From: CAYHPY01 sp964358485 | GTDB taxonomy: Bacteria > Elusimicrobiota > Elusimicrobia > UBA1565 > UBA9628 | Assembly: GCA_964358485.1 (NCBI GenBank) | Contig: CAYHPY010000001.1 | Span: forward strand, 1 to 64,000 | Direction: 5' to 3' | Length of the DNA stretch: 64,000 nucleotides | In this document: piece by piece, positions 35,648-43,358 of the stretch | Numbering within the stretch: position 1 is the first letter of the stretch | Layout: every line of letters starts with the position of its first letter | Notes under the pieces: model-generated | Database searches by the model: none | Seen by the model: only the letters and a program-made list of their open reading frames with translations | Told to the model about the DNA's origin: nothing | Program-made: the position numbers and the translations under genes

Positions 35648-36367
35648 ATGCCGAAGCCTTCCGGCGGCCGCCCCATCCCCGTCCGCGCGGTCCGCGCCGT
35701 CATCGGGTTCGGCCAGGAAATTTTTTACGGGATGATTTTCCAATCCCGAGCCTGCGGGGCCGTGCCGGTGGAATGCGGGCGGCCTTTCCTGGTCGTGGCC
35801 AACCACGCCAGCCATTTGGACGGAGGCCTGATCAAGCACGCCATGGGCCCGGCGGGACACGGCCTGGGGTTTATGGCGGCCAAGGATTATTTCTTCGGCT
35901 CCCGCTTGGGGCGCTTCGTCTTTTCGAATTTCACCAATCTCATTCCCATGAGCCGGGGGCGGGATTTCGCCGAGTCTGCGCGGGCGGCGGGGACGGCCTT
36001 TAAAGCGGGCCGGAGCGTGGCCATTTTCCCGGAGGGAACCCGCTCCACGACGGGAGAGATATCTCCTTTCAAGCCCGCGGCGGGCTTTTTGACAATTAAA
36101 AACGAGGTGGATGTACTTCCAGTCTACATTTCCGGGGTCTTCGAGGCCCTTCCCAAGGGAGCCTTGATTCCCAAAGGCCGGGATTTGGCCGCCCATTTCG
36201 GGGAGCCGCTGGTTTTTTCGGAACTCAAGCGCCGCATCGGCGATTTGCCCGACAAGGAGGCTTATCACGCGGCGACGGCGGTCATGGAAGCGGAGGTCCG
36301 GCGCTTGGAGGCCGAGCACGCCAAGAACTGCCGGGCCCGCCAGGCCGGCCGCCCTAATAGCCCCTGA
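35648..36367 (+). CDS. PlsC-like 1-acylglycerol-phosphate acyltransferase
   Basis: A 239-residue acyltransferase. The catalytic HX4D motif is NHASHLD (His53, Asp58), and the FPEGTRS acceptor-binding block is present, followed by VLPVYISG. The family adds the second acyl chain to lysophosphatidic acid or acylates lysolipids or lipid A at the inner membrane. The ATG at 35648 lies seven bases after TATCCT and has no Shine-Dalgarno sequence. It sits between lpxB and the lpx operon on the opposite strand, which fits a role in membrane lipid or lipid A acylation; which lipid is not shown. Confidence 0.85.
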   Translation: MPKPSGGRPIPVRAVRAVIGFGQEIFYGMIFQSRACGAVPVECGRPFLVVANHASHLDGGLIKHAMGPAGHGLGFMAAKDYFFGSRLGRFVFSNFTNLIPMSRGRDFAESARAAGTAFKAGRSVAIFPEGTRSTTGEISPFKPAAGFLTIKNEVDVLPVYISGVFEALPKGALIPKGRDLAAHFGEPLVFSELKRRIGDLPDKEAYHAATAVMEAEVRRLEAEHAKNCRARQAGRPNSP

Positions 36368-36382
36368 AGATGGCCGGCACAG

Positions 36383-36398
36383 CGGGGCTGCCGCCCCG
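36383..36398. terminator. Short hairpin between convergent genes
   Basis: CGGGGC (36383-36388) and GCCCCG (36393-36398) form a six-base stem with a four-base loop between the acyltransferase and dehydrogenase stop codons. There is no T-tract, so termination ability is doubtful. Confidence 0.3.
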
Positions 36399-37160
36399 TT
36401 AGGTTCGTTTGAAGGCGAAGGGGCCGAAGGCCTGCATGACCGGCATGAGCTCCACGCGGTTGATGTTGACGTGGCGCGGGAGGGTGGCGGCCCAGAAGAT
36501 GGCCTCGGCCACGTCCTCGGCGTTCAAGGGCTTGAGCCCGGCGTAGGGCTGGGCGGCCTTGGCCGCGTCGCCCTTGAAGCGCACCAGGGAAAATTCCGTC
36601 TCGGCCAGGCCCGCGGCGATGTCGGTGACCCGGACGTTGGCGCCGAGCAGGTCCGCCCGCAGGTTGAGGGCGAATTGCTTGACGAAGGCCTTGGTGGCCC
36701 CGTAGGCGTTGCCCCCCGGGTACGGGTGGTCGGCGGCAACCGAACCTAAAAGGATGACATGGCCCTCGTCGCGCTCGACCATGCCGGGCAGGAAGGTCCG
36801 GACCGTGTAGAGCATGCCGGTGATATTGGTGGCCACCATCTCCTCCCAATCCTCCAGGCGGGCCTTGGGGGCGGGTTCCAGGCCCAGGGCCAGCCCGGCG
36901 CTGGCGATGATGATGTTCACGCCGTCAAAGGGGGGCTTGAGGCTCCTGGCCAGAGCTTCCACGGCCTTGCGGTCGCGGACGTCCAGAACCGCGGTCAGGC
37001 AGGCCTTGCCGAGTTCTTTCTTAAGGGCGGCCAGGCGGTCGGCCCGGCGTCCGGTCGCGATCACCCGGGCGCCGGCCTTGGCAAATCTGCGGCAGGCGGC
37101 GGCGCCGAAGCCCGAGGTGGCTCCGGTCACGAGGACGGTCAGGGTCTTGGGATCAGTCAT
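36399..37160 (-). CDS. ydfG: YdfG-like NADP-dependent short-chain dehydrogenase
   Basis: A 253-residue short-chain dehydrogenase that closely follows the E. coli YdfG pattern, an enzyme oxidising 3-hydroxy acids such as L-allo-threonine and serine. The nucleotide motif is TGATSGFG (TGxxxGxG), with ATGRRADRL setting NADP preference, the catalytic Ser in LLGSVAA and YGATK (YxxxK). ALGLEPAPKA, TNITGMLY and HVNINRVELMPVMQ match the YdfG family. The ATG at 37160 directly follows three tandem 9-base repeats. It follows the lpx operon on the same strand after 46 bases, but its chemistry gives no clear link to lipid A. Confidence 0.9.
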   Translation of the reverse strand: MTDPKTLTVLVTGATSGFGAAACRRFAKAGARVIATGRRADRLAALKKELGKACLTAVLDVRDRKAVEALARSLKPPFDGVNIIIASAGLALGLEPAPKARLEDWEEMVATNITGMLYTVRTFLPGMVERDEGHVILLGSVAADHPYPGGNAYGATKAFVKQFALNLRADLLGANVRVTDIAAGLAETEFSLVRFKGDAAKAAQPYAGLKPLNAEDVAEAIFWAATLPRHVNINRVELMPVMQAFGPFAFKRT

Positions 37161-37187
37161 GGAAGTCAAGCAAGTCAAGCATGTCAA
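37161..37187 (-). repeat. Three tandem 9-base repeats before the dehydrogenase start
   Basis: On the minus strand the units TTGACATGC, TTGACTTGC and TTGACTTCC run without gaps into the ATG at 37160. Each begins with the -35-like TTGAC. The array might be an operator, or it could be read as extra N-terminal codons if a TTG at 37187 were used as start. Confidence 0.6.
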
Positions 37188-37206
37188 CCACCGGCACCGT
37201 TAGCCG

Positions 37207-38253
37207 TTAGGTGTTTTTGAGGATGTCCTTGCCGACGGATTTGGCGATGGTGCCCAGGTCGCGCGCCCAGTCGGGGATGAGGGGGCGGGTTCCTTGGTAG
37301 TTGGACACCTCGTAGCGCTCGAGCTCGTCGGAAATTTGGAGGGCGAGCTTGAGGGCCTCGATGCCGTGCTCGCCGCTGGGCCAGGGCTTGCGGTTGTGGC
37401 GGACGCAGTCCAAAAAGTGGATGTGCTCGCTTTTGAGGGGCTCGGTCTGGGAGAGCTTGGGGCGGATGATCTCGACGTCCCGGAGGCTCTTGATCACCGG
37501 GGATTTGCGCTTGTAGATCTTGAGCGCGGTGTTGGCGTAGTCGAGCGAAATGTAGGAGTCCTTTTGGAAGACCCGGAGCTTGCGGCATTTCTCCAGGGAG
37601 ATGCGGCTGGCGGTCAGGTCGGCGATGCAGCCCGTCTTGAAGCGGACGCGGACGTTGGCGATGTCCTCGTGGGGCGAAAGCAGATTGGCCCCCACGGCCT
37701 CCAGGCTTTCGACCTCCGAGCCGACCAAGGTCAGCAGGATGTCCAGGTCGTGGATCATGAGGTCCAGGACGACGCCGATGTGCGACATCCGGGGATCGTA
37801 GGGCCCCAGGCGCTCCACGGTGATAAATCGCGGGTTGCGGATGTGGGGGATGGCCTCCAGGACCGCGGGGTTGAAGCGTTCCACGTGACCAACCTGCAAA
37901 ACCGCGCCCCGGGCCTCGGCCATGGCCAGGAGCTGTTTGGCCTCCTCCACCGAGGCGGCCAGGGGTTTTTCGATGAGGCAGTGGATGCCCTTGTCCAGGG
38001 CGGCCAGGCCGACCTCCAGGTGCAGGGGCGTGGGCACCGCGATCACCAGCGCGTCGATCTTGCCCAGGATTTCCTTGTAGTCCCGGCAGGCGATGGTGTT
38101 GGCCTTCCAGGCGGCGAGCTGGGCCCGCCAGATATTGGTGTCGCAGACCGCGACCAGTTCCGCGTCGGCGATCTTTCCCAGGATGCGGGCGTGGTGGGCG
38201 CCGATCTTGCCGGCCCCGACGACCGCGATCTTGATGCGGGACGGTTTGCTCAT
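37207..38253 (-). CDS. Gfo/Idh/MocA-family oxidoreductase in the lipid A operon
   Basis: A 348-residue NAD(P)-dependent oxidoreductase. The Rossmann motif is VGAGKIGAHHA, the catalytic lysine lies in LIEKPLA (EKP), and MIHDLDILL supplies the usual histidine region. It overlaps lpxI by four bases and lies last in the bamA-lpx block. In other bacteria a Gfo/Idh protein in this position (GnnA) oxidises UDP-GlcNAc at C3 so that an aminotransferase (GnnB) can make the 3-amino sugar of amide-linked lipid A. No GnnB-type DegT aminotransferase is next to it here, so the GnnA role is only a hypothesis. Confidence 0.82.
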   Translation of the reverse strand: MSKPSRIKIAVVGAGKIGAHHARILGKIADAELVAVCDTNIWRAQLAAWKANTIACRDYKEILGKIDALVIAVPTPLHLEVGLAALDKGIHCLIEKPLAASVEEAKQLLAMAEARGAVLQVGHVERFNPAVLEAIPHIRNPRFITVERLGPYDPRMSHIGVVLDLMIHDLDILLTLVGSEVESLEAVGANLLSPHEDIANVRVRFKTGCIADLTASRISLEKCRKLRVFQKDSYISLDYANTALKIYKRKSPVIKSLRDVEIIRPKLSQTEPLKSEHIHFLDCVRHNRKPWPSGEHGIEALKLALQISDELERYEVSNYQGTRPLIPDWARDLGTIAKSVGKDILKNT

Positions 38254-39083
38254 GGGAGGTCCTTGAGGCCGATGATGGCCATGCCCTGGGCGTCGGCCTG
38301 CCGGAGGAACTCGTCCTTGTTGAAGATCATGGTTTTTCCGGCTTCGAGGGCTAAAGCCGAGACTTTAGTCTCGGCAAACACTTTTAAGGAGTCCATGCCA
38401 AGGACGGGGATGTCGAAACGGAGGTCTTGATTCGGTTTCGCCACTTTAACGACTACCAGGAACGGATCTTTGCCGAAGGAACGGGCTAACGAGCTTGCCC
38501 GCCTGACGGCGGAATCAGTCCCCTCCATGGCTTCCACGGCGATGACCGCGCCTTCCCGGACCACCACGGTCTGTCCGATGTCGAACCCCGCCACGGCCTT
38601 GGCGGCCCGCCAGCCGAGGCGGATGTCGGCCAGCTCCGCGGCGTCGGGGGCGCGCTTGGTGAGGGGGCCTTCCTGGGCCATCAAGTGAGAAAGATAGGTG
38701 ACCGAGGACAGGAGTTCAATTCCGTCCTTGGCGAACTCGTCGGCGACGGCCTTGAGGATGGTGTCGGTGCGCTTGTCGGCGAGTTTGGCCAGGATCTTGA
38801 CCGTTCGCAGGTCCGGGATGATTCCGCCGAAGACCGAAGCGTGCTGGACCTTGCCGGCCATCACGGCCTGGGCCACCCCGGCGGCCTTGAAGGCCTGGAT
38901 GGGCTTGTCGATCTGCCCGAGCTTGAAGTAGTGGACCTTGGACACCAGCTTTTCCAGGGCCTGGTCGGTGACCCCGGTCAGGGCCACGGCCACCACCTCC
39001 ACCCCGGCCCGGCGGGCCTCTTCCGCGAACAGCAGGGGGAAGGAGCCCGAGCCGGCGATGAGCCCGACGATTTTTCGGTCTAT
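38250..39083 (-). CDS. lpxI: UDP-2,3-diacylglucosamine pyrophosphatase LpxI, probable ATA start
   Basis: A 277-residue protein. LpxI hydrolyses UDP-2,3-diacylglucosamine to lipid X, replacing LpxH. The conserved N-terminus IVGLIAGSGSFPLLFAEEA is encoded upstream of the first canonical start (GTG at 39002), so translation must begin earlier. The only sensible initiator is ATA at 39083, overlapping the lpxA stop as ATAG and preceded by GAGGAAG at a normal distance. The later body matches the family (GKVQHASVFGG, DGIELLSSVTYLSH, GFDIGQTVVVREG, AVEAMEGTD). An undetected sequencing error is the alternative. It overlaps the Gfo gene by four bases. Confidence 0.88.
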   Translation of the reverse strand: MDRKIVGLIAGSGSFPLLFAEEARRAGVEVVAVALTGVTDQALEKLVSKVHYFKLGQIDKPIQAFKAAGVAQAVMAGKVQHASVFGGIIPDLRTVKILAKLADKRTDTILKAVADEFAKDGIELLSSVTYLSHLMAQEGPLTKRAPDAAELADIRLGWRAAKAVAGFDIGQTVVVREGAVIAVEAMEGTDSAVRRASSLARSFGKDPFLVVVKVAKPNQDLRFDIPVLGMDSLKVFAETKVSALALEAGKTMIFNKDEFLRQADAQGMAIIGLKDLP

Positions 39084-39883
39084 AGCGTGACTTCCTCTTC
39101 GGCTTGGACGCCGGTGGCCGGCCGCGTGATGCCTCTCTTGGACCCGTCGATCATGCGGACCATGTCCTGGACTTCGGTCACGCCCGAGGCGCGGACCTCG
39201 GCCAGGGCCTCGTCCCAGGGGCGGCCGCTCAAAAACAGGGTGCGGTAGGCCTCGCGGATGGCGGAGACCGAATCTCGGTGCAGGCCCGCGCGGCGCATGC
39301 CCACGAGGTTGAGGCCCCGCAGCGTGGCGCGGTCGCCCTGGGCGTTGCAGAAAGACGGGACGTCCTTGGCCACCATGGAGCCGGCGCCCAGCATGCAGAA
39401 GCGCCCGATCTTGACGTATTGGTGGACGCCGACAAATCCCCCGAAGACGCAGCCGTCGCCGACCTCGACGTGGCCGGCCAGCGCCACGCAGTTGGCCAGG
39501 ATGACCTGGTTTCCCAGTTGGCAGTCGTGGGCCACGTGGGAGCAGGTCATGAAGAGGCAGTCGTTGCCGATCTTGGTCTCCCCGAAGGCGGCGGTGCCGC
39601 GGTTGAGGGTGGCGCCTTCGCGCACCTTGTTGCGGTCGCCCATCACCAGCAGGGTCTTCTCCCCGGCGTATTTGAGGTCCTGCGGGGCCACGCCGATGTA
39701 GGAGGCGTCGGAGATGATATTGTCCTTGCCCATGTGGACGAATTCCAGGACCGCGTGGGCGCCGATGACGGTTCCGGCCCCGACGACCACGTCCTCCCGG
39801 ATGACGGTGTAGGGGCCGACCTTGACGGAGGGGTCGAGTTTGGCCGACGGATCAATGATTGCGGTCGGGTGGATGTTATTCAT
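39080..39883 (-). CDS. lpxA: UDP-N-acetylglucosamine acyltransferase
   Basis: A 267-residue left-handed beta-helix acyltransferase that starts lipid A synthesis by acylating the 3-position of UDP-GlcNAc (or of its 3-amino analogue). Hexapeptide repeats run from IHPTAIIDPSAKL, through NKVREGATLNRG, CSHVAHDCQLGNQ (with the catalytic-type histidine) and GGFVGVHQYVKIG, to a helical C-terminus. Length is as expected. It lies between fabZ and lpxI, the classic order. Whether the acceptor is the hydroxyl or the amino sugar cannot be read from the sequence by eye. Confidence 0.95.
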   Translation of the reverse strand: MNNIHPTAIIDPSAKLDPSVKVGPYTVIREDVVVGAGTVIGAHAVLEFVHMGKDNIISDASYIGVAPQDLKYAGEKTLLVMGDRNKVREGATLNRGTAAFGETKIGNDCLFMTCSHVAHDCQLGNQVILANCVALAGHVEVGDGCVFGGFVGVHQYVKIGRFCMLGAGSMVAKDVPSFCNAQGDRATLRGLNLVGMRRAGLHRDSVSAIREAYRTLFLSGRPWDEALAEVRASGVTEVQDMVRMIDGSKRGITRPATGVQAEEEVTL

Positions 39884-39937
39884 AAAAAATCCTCGAAAGA
39901 AATTAACGGGAACGAAACGAGAGAGTCCAGGCTGCCG

Positions 39938-40441
39938 TTACGCGGCAGCCTGGGCTTTGTCCACCAACGCAAAGGTCATTTCGGCCTCGGCGGCCATTTT
40001 CCCGTCGACGAAGGCTTCGCCGCGGAACTTGCCGGCACGGCCCAGGCGCAGGACCTCGATGTGGAGCTTGAGCACCATGCCCGGCAGGACCGGGGCGCGG
40101 AACTTCGCCTCGCTGATGCCCATGAATAGGGCCAGCTTGCCCGCCGCGGCCGAGCCCCCGCCTTTGGAGAGGAGCATGACGCAGGCGGCCTGGGCCAGGG
40201 CCTCGATGATGAGGACGCCGGGCATGATGGGCTGTTCGGGGAAGTGGCCGTTGAAGAAGGGCTCGTTGATGGTGACCATCTTGGTGCCGATCGCGCGTTT
40301 GTCCTCTTCCATGACTTCCACCTTGTCCACCAGCAGAAACGGGTAGCGGTGGGGGATGGCCTTGCGGATGCCGTTGATGTCGACGACGCGGACGGGCTGG
40401 GCGGCCGGGGACGGGGTGTTGGGAGCGGTTTCCGTGGTCAT
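39938..40441 (-). CDS. fabZ: 3-hydroxyacyl-ACP dehydratase
   Basis: A 167-residue hotdog-fold dehydratase of fatty acid synthesis. Signature segments are IPHRYPFLLVDKV and GHFPEQPIMPGVLIIEALAQ, including the catalytic His and Glu. An N-terminal Ala/Thr/Pro tail of about 20 residues precedes the domain. The ATG at 40441 has GGAGG five bases upstream; longer in-frame extensions overlap lpxC. The lpxC-fabZ-lpxA order balances 3-hydroxyacyl-ACP use between lipid A and phospholipids. In some relatives lpxC and fabZ are fused; here they are separate with a 19-base gap. Confidence 0.95.
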   Translation of the reverse strand: MTTETAPNTPSPAAQPVRVVDINGIRKAIPHRYPFLLVDKVEVMEEDKRAIGTKMVTINEPFFNGHFPEQPIMPGVLIIEALAQAACVMLLSKGGGSAAAGKLALFMGISEAKFRAPVLPGMVLKLHIEVLRLGRAGKFRGEAFVDGKMAAEAEMTFALVDKAQAAA

Positions 40442-40460
40442 GTGTTCCTCCGTGGGTCGG

Positions 40461-41336
40461 TTATTTGGCGGCGGCCGCGGTCTTGCGCAGCTTGGCCGCC
40501 GCGTCGTTGAGCCGTTTGGCGAATTCAATGTTGTGCGCGTGGCCCGGGCACTCGGCCTCGATGCGCATGTTGAACAGCGGGCGCCCGATCAAGGTGAGGT
40601 CTCCCAATAGGTCCAGCATCTTGTGCCGGACGAACTCGTCCGGGAATCTCAGTCCCTCGGTGTTGGTCAGGAATTTGTCCGTGGCGATGACGATGGCGTT
40701 GTTCAAGGAGCCGCCTTGGGCCAGTCCCTGGGATTTGAGGTAGGCAACCTCGTGCTCGAAGCAGAAGGTCCGGGCCGTGGCCAGCTCCCGGGCGTAGTTG
40801 TCGGTGTCGATCTTGGCCGTGAGCGTGGACTTAGGCATCATCGGATGGTCGTGGATAAGGGTGGCCGAAATCTCCAGGCCCTCGGCCGGGATCGCGCGGT
40901 ACTTGGACTTGCCGTCCTCGTAGCGGACCTCGCCCGCGAATTGCAGGATGCGTTTGGGGGCGTACGGGAAGGTTTGCAGGCCCGCCTTGAGCAGGGCCTG
41001 CAGAAAGGGCATGGAGGACCCGTCCATGATGGGCGGCTCGTTGGCCGTGACCAGGATGTCGACGTTGTCGATGCCCAGCCCGGTGCAGGCCGAGAGGACG
41101 TGCTCGACGGTGTGGACCTTGGCCTCGTTGAGTCCCAAATTGGTGCCGCGCACGGTGGCGACCACGAACTGCAGGCGCGCCGGGATCATCGGCGAACCGG
41201 GAAGGTCGGTCCGGAAAAAACGGATTCCGGTGTTGGCCGGGGCGGGGCGGAAGGTGAGCTTGGACAGGTTGCCGGTGTGCAGGCCGATGCCCTCCAGGGT
41301 GATTTCGGACTGGATGCTGGTCTGGGGAACGTTCAT
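40461..41336 (-). CDS. lpxC: UDP-3-O-acyl-N-acetylglucosamine deacetylase
   Basis: A 291-residue zinc amidase catalysing the committed step of lipid A synthesis. His79 in TVEHVLSA, and the pair in FPDEFVRHKMLDLLGDL, are the zinc ligands; GHAHNIEFAKRL holds the catalytic histidine. GSLNNAIV is also typical. Size is normal for the family. It sits four bases after lpxD and upstream of fabZ in the operon. Confidence 0.97.
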   Translation of the reverse strand: MNVPQTSIQSEITLEGIGLHTGNLSKLTFRPAPANTGIRFFRTDLPGSPMIPARLQFVVATVRGTNLGLNEAKVHTVEHVLSACTGLGIDNVDILVTANEPPIMDGSSMPFLQALLKAGLQTFPYAPKRILQFAGEVRYEDGKSKYRAIPAEGLEISATLIHDHPMMPKSTLTAKIDTDNYARELATARTFCFEHEVAYLKSQGLAQGGSLNNAIVIATDKFLTNTEGLRFPDEFVRHKMLDLLGDLTLIGRPLFNMRIEAECPGHAHNIEFAKRLNDAAAKLRKTAAAAK

Positions 41337-41340
41337 GGAG

Positions 41341-42417
41341 CTACTCCCGCCGGTCTCCGGCCGCCGCCTTGGGCGCGCCGAGGCCGAGCTTTTTTTTGAT
41401 CTCCTTGACCGAATCGAACAAGTCGGGAAGCCGGCTGTAGAGGGCCTGGAGCTTCATGGCCTCCCGGTGGGGGCGGGACGGGGAGCCGAAGATCATGGCG
41501 CCCTTCTCGACGTCGCCCATCACCCCGGTCTGCGCGAGCACGATGGCCCCGTCGCCGATCTTGAGGTGGCCGATGAGCCCGGCTTGGCCCGCCAGGATCA
41601 CGCGGTCGCCGATCTCGGTCGAGCCGGAGACTCCGACCTGGGACACGATGAGGCAGTCCTTGCCGGTTTTGACGTTGTGGGCCAGCATGACCAGATTGTC
41701 GATCTTGGTGCCCGCGCCGACCACGGTGGAGCCGACGGTGGCCCGGTCGATGGTCACGTTGGAGCCGATTTCGACGTCGTCCTCGATGACGACGTTGCCC
41801 AATTGGGGGATTTTCCGGTGGCGTCCGGTCTTCTTGTCGGTGGAAAATCCGTAGCCGTCGCCCCCGATGACCGCCCCGGGCTGGACGATGACGCGGTCCC
41901 CCAGGACGCAGTCCTCGCGCACGACGACACGCGGGTGGAGGAGGCAGTCCTTCCCGATCCGGGCGCCGGCCCCGATGAAGCACAGGGCCTCGATCCGGGC
42001 CCCGGCTTCCACGACCGCGCCTTTTTCGATAACGGTGAACGCCCCGATCGAGGCGTCCGGGGCCACCTGGGCTTCCGCGTGGATTTCGGCCTTGGGATGG
42101 CGCGCGCGGGGGGGCTTGGGCCGGGCGTCGTTGATGAGGTTGAGGACCTGGGAGAATGCGTACTGGGGATCCTCCACGAAGATTCGGTTGGCCGCGCCGC
42201 AGGGAAGGTCCTTGTTGGCGGTCGGGAGGATGAGGCAGCCCGCCTTGGAGGCCGCCGCGGCCCCCGTGTATTTCTGGTTGCCCAGGAAGGAGGCGTCCTT
42301 GGGCCCGGCTTCCGCCAGGCCCGCGGCGCCCTCGAGCGGATAGGAGGGATCTCCCGACAGTTCCCCGCCCACGATCCCGGCCAGTTCTCCCACCGTCAAT
42401 CGGATTTTCATGGTCAT
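41341..42417 (-). CDS. lpxD: UDP-3-O-acylglucosamine N-acyltransferase
   Basis: A 358-residue left-handed beta-helix enzyme that adds the N-linked acyl chain in lipid A synthesis. The N-terminal uridine-binding domain (KIRLTVGELAGIVGGEL, AAGLAEAGPKDASFL) precedes hexapeptide repeats with GGDGYGFSTDK, NVTIDRATVGSTVVG and MLAHNVKTGKDCLIVSQVG, where the catalytic His is expected in the AHN segment. The C-terminal helix is extended and basic. The ATG overlaps the ompH stop (ATGA). Confidence 0.96.
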   Translation of the reverse strand: MTMKIRLTVGELAGIVGGELSGDPSYPLEGAAGLAEAGPKDASFLGNQKYTGAAAASKAGCLILPTANKDLPCGAANRIFVEDPQYAFSQVLNLINDARPKPPRARHPKAEIHAEAQVAPDASIGAFTVIEKGAVVEAGARIEALCFIGAGARIGKDCLLHPRVVVREDCVLGDRVIVQPGAVIGGDGYGFSTDKKTGRHRKIPQLGNVVIEDDVEIGSNVTIDRATVGSTVVGAGTKIDNLVMLAHNVKTGKDCLIVSQVGVSGSTEIGDRVILAGQAGLIGHLKIGDGAIVLAQTGVMGDVEKGAMIFGSPSRPHREAMKLQALYSRLPDLFDSVKEIKKKLGLGAPKAAAGDRRE

Positions 42418-43331
42418 GATCCCTTGAGCGATTTTAGGACCTTCTCGGTCAGGTCCACGGCCTCGTGGCCGAAGAGGATGGCTCCCTTGTCCACCACGAC
42501 GCTGATGCCTTCCCGTCGCGCGGTCTCCTGGACCGCCTTGTGAATTTTCCCCAGCAGGATCTCGGTGCGCCGGCTTTCCAGGTCCATGAGGTTCTTCTCG
42601 GCGGCCGCTTGATGCTCTTTAAAATCCCGTTCCCGGGTCTCAAGCTCCCGGGTTTTGACGGCCAGTTTCTCGGCGAGTTCGGCCAGGGCTCCGGCATGGG
42701 CGGCGGGGGCGGGGGGCGGCGGGGGAACGGGCGCGGGAACCGGGGCGGGGGCGACGGCGGGGGTGGAGGTTTGGACCTCGGTAGTGATCACGACGCCGGA
42801 GGCGGCCGGGGCGGCCAGGCCCGGAAGGGCTGCGACGGCGGTCCGGGTGGAGAGCAGGGCGTCCAGGGCCGCCTGGTCGGAGCCGCCCTTGGTGGACACG
42901 GTCAAGCCTTCCTGGGCGAGGAGCGCGGCGGCGGCCGAGAGGGTTTCCTTGGAAGCGGCGCCGATGGCGGCCGCGGGGGCCGGAGTTTCGGTGGGGGGCG
43001 CCGCGGGCGCGGGACTGGGCGGGGCGACAGGCGGGGGCGGCGCCAGATTTTTAAGCGCCTCCTGCTCGGCCCGTAGGCGAGAGATTTCGTTTTTGAGCTT
43101 GAGAATCTCAGCTTTCCGCAGGCCGACCTGTTCCTCGGCTTGGCGGATGACCTCCTCGAAATGCTCCTTGGCCCGCAGGGTCTCCGGAAAAAGCCGGTAT
43201 ACCCTGCGCATGTCCACGAAGCCGATGTTGCCCCGCTGGGCCCTGTTCTCCTCCAACGATAGTTCTATGGCGGGCGATTGGCGCGTTAGCGCCAAGAGCA
43301 CGCCGAGAACTATCATTGCTGTATTTTTCAT
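42414..43331 (-). CDS. OmpH/Skp-family periplasmic chaperone with large Pro/Ala insertion
   Basis: A 305-residue protein with a signal peptide (about residues 1-21). The OmpH pattern is split: residues 34-96 (GNIGFVDMRRVYRLFPET and a coiled-coil arm) and residues 213-305 (EKLAVKTRELETRERDF, then a return arm and VVVDKGAILFGHEAVDLTEKVL). Between them lies an insertion of about 115 residues rich in Pro and Ala, at or near the tip of the coiled-coil arms. Ordinary Skp/OmpH proteins are 150-190 residues. Skp escorts unfolded outer-membrane proteins to BamA, which is encoded next door. The insertion is in frame and its role is unknown. Confidence 0.85.
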   Translation of the reverse strand: MKNTAMIVLGVLLALTRQSPAIELSLEENRAQRGNIGFVDMRRVYRLFPETLRAKEHFEEVIRQAEEQVGLRKAEILKLKNEISRLRAEQEALKNLAPPPPVAPPSPAPAAPPTETPAPAAAIGAASKETLSAAAALLAQEGLTVSTKGGSDQAALDALLSTRTAVAALPGLAAPAASGVVITTEVQTSTPAVAPAPVPAPVPPPPPAPAAHAGALAELAEKLAVKTRELETRERDFKEHQAAAEKNLMDLESRRTEILLGKIHKAVQETARREGISVVVDKGAILFGHEAVDLTEKVLKSLKGS

Positions 43332-43358
43332 CCGTTGTCGAACTTTTTGTTCAGCTGT

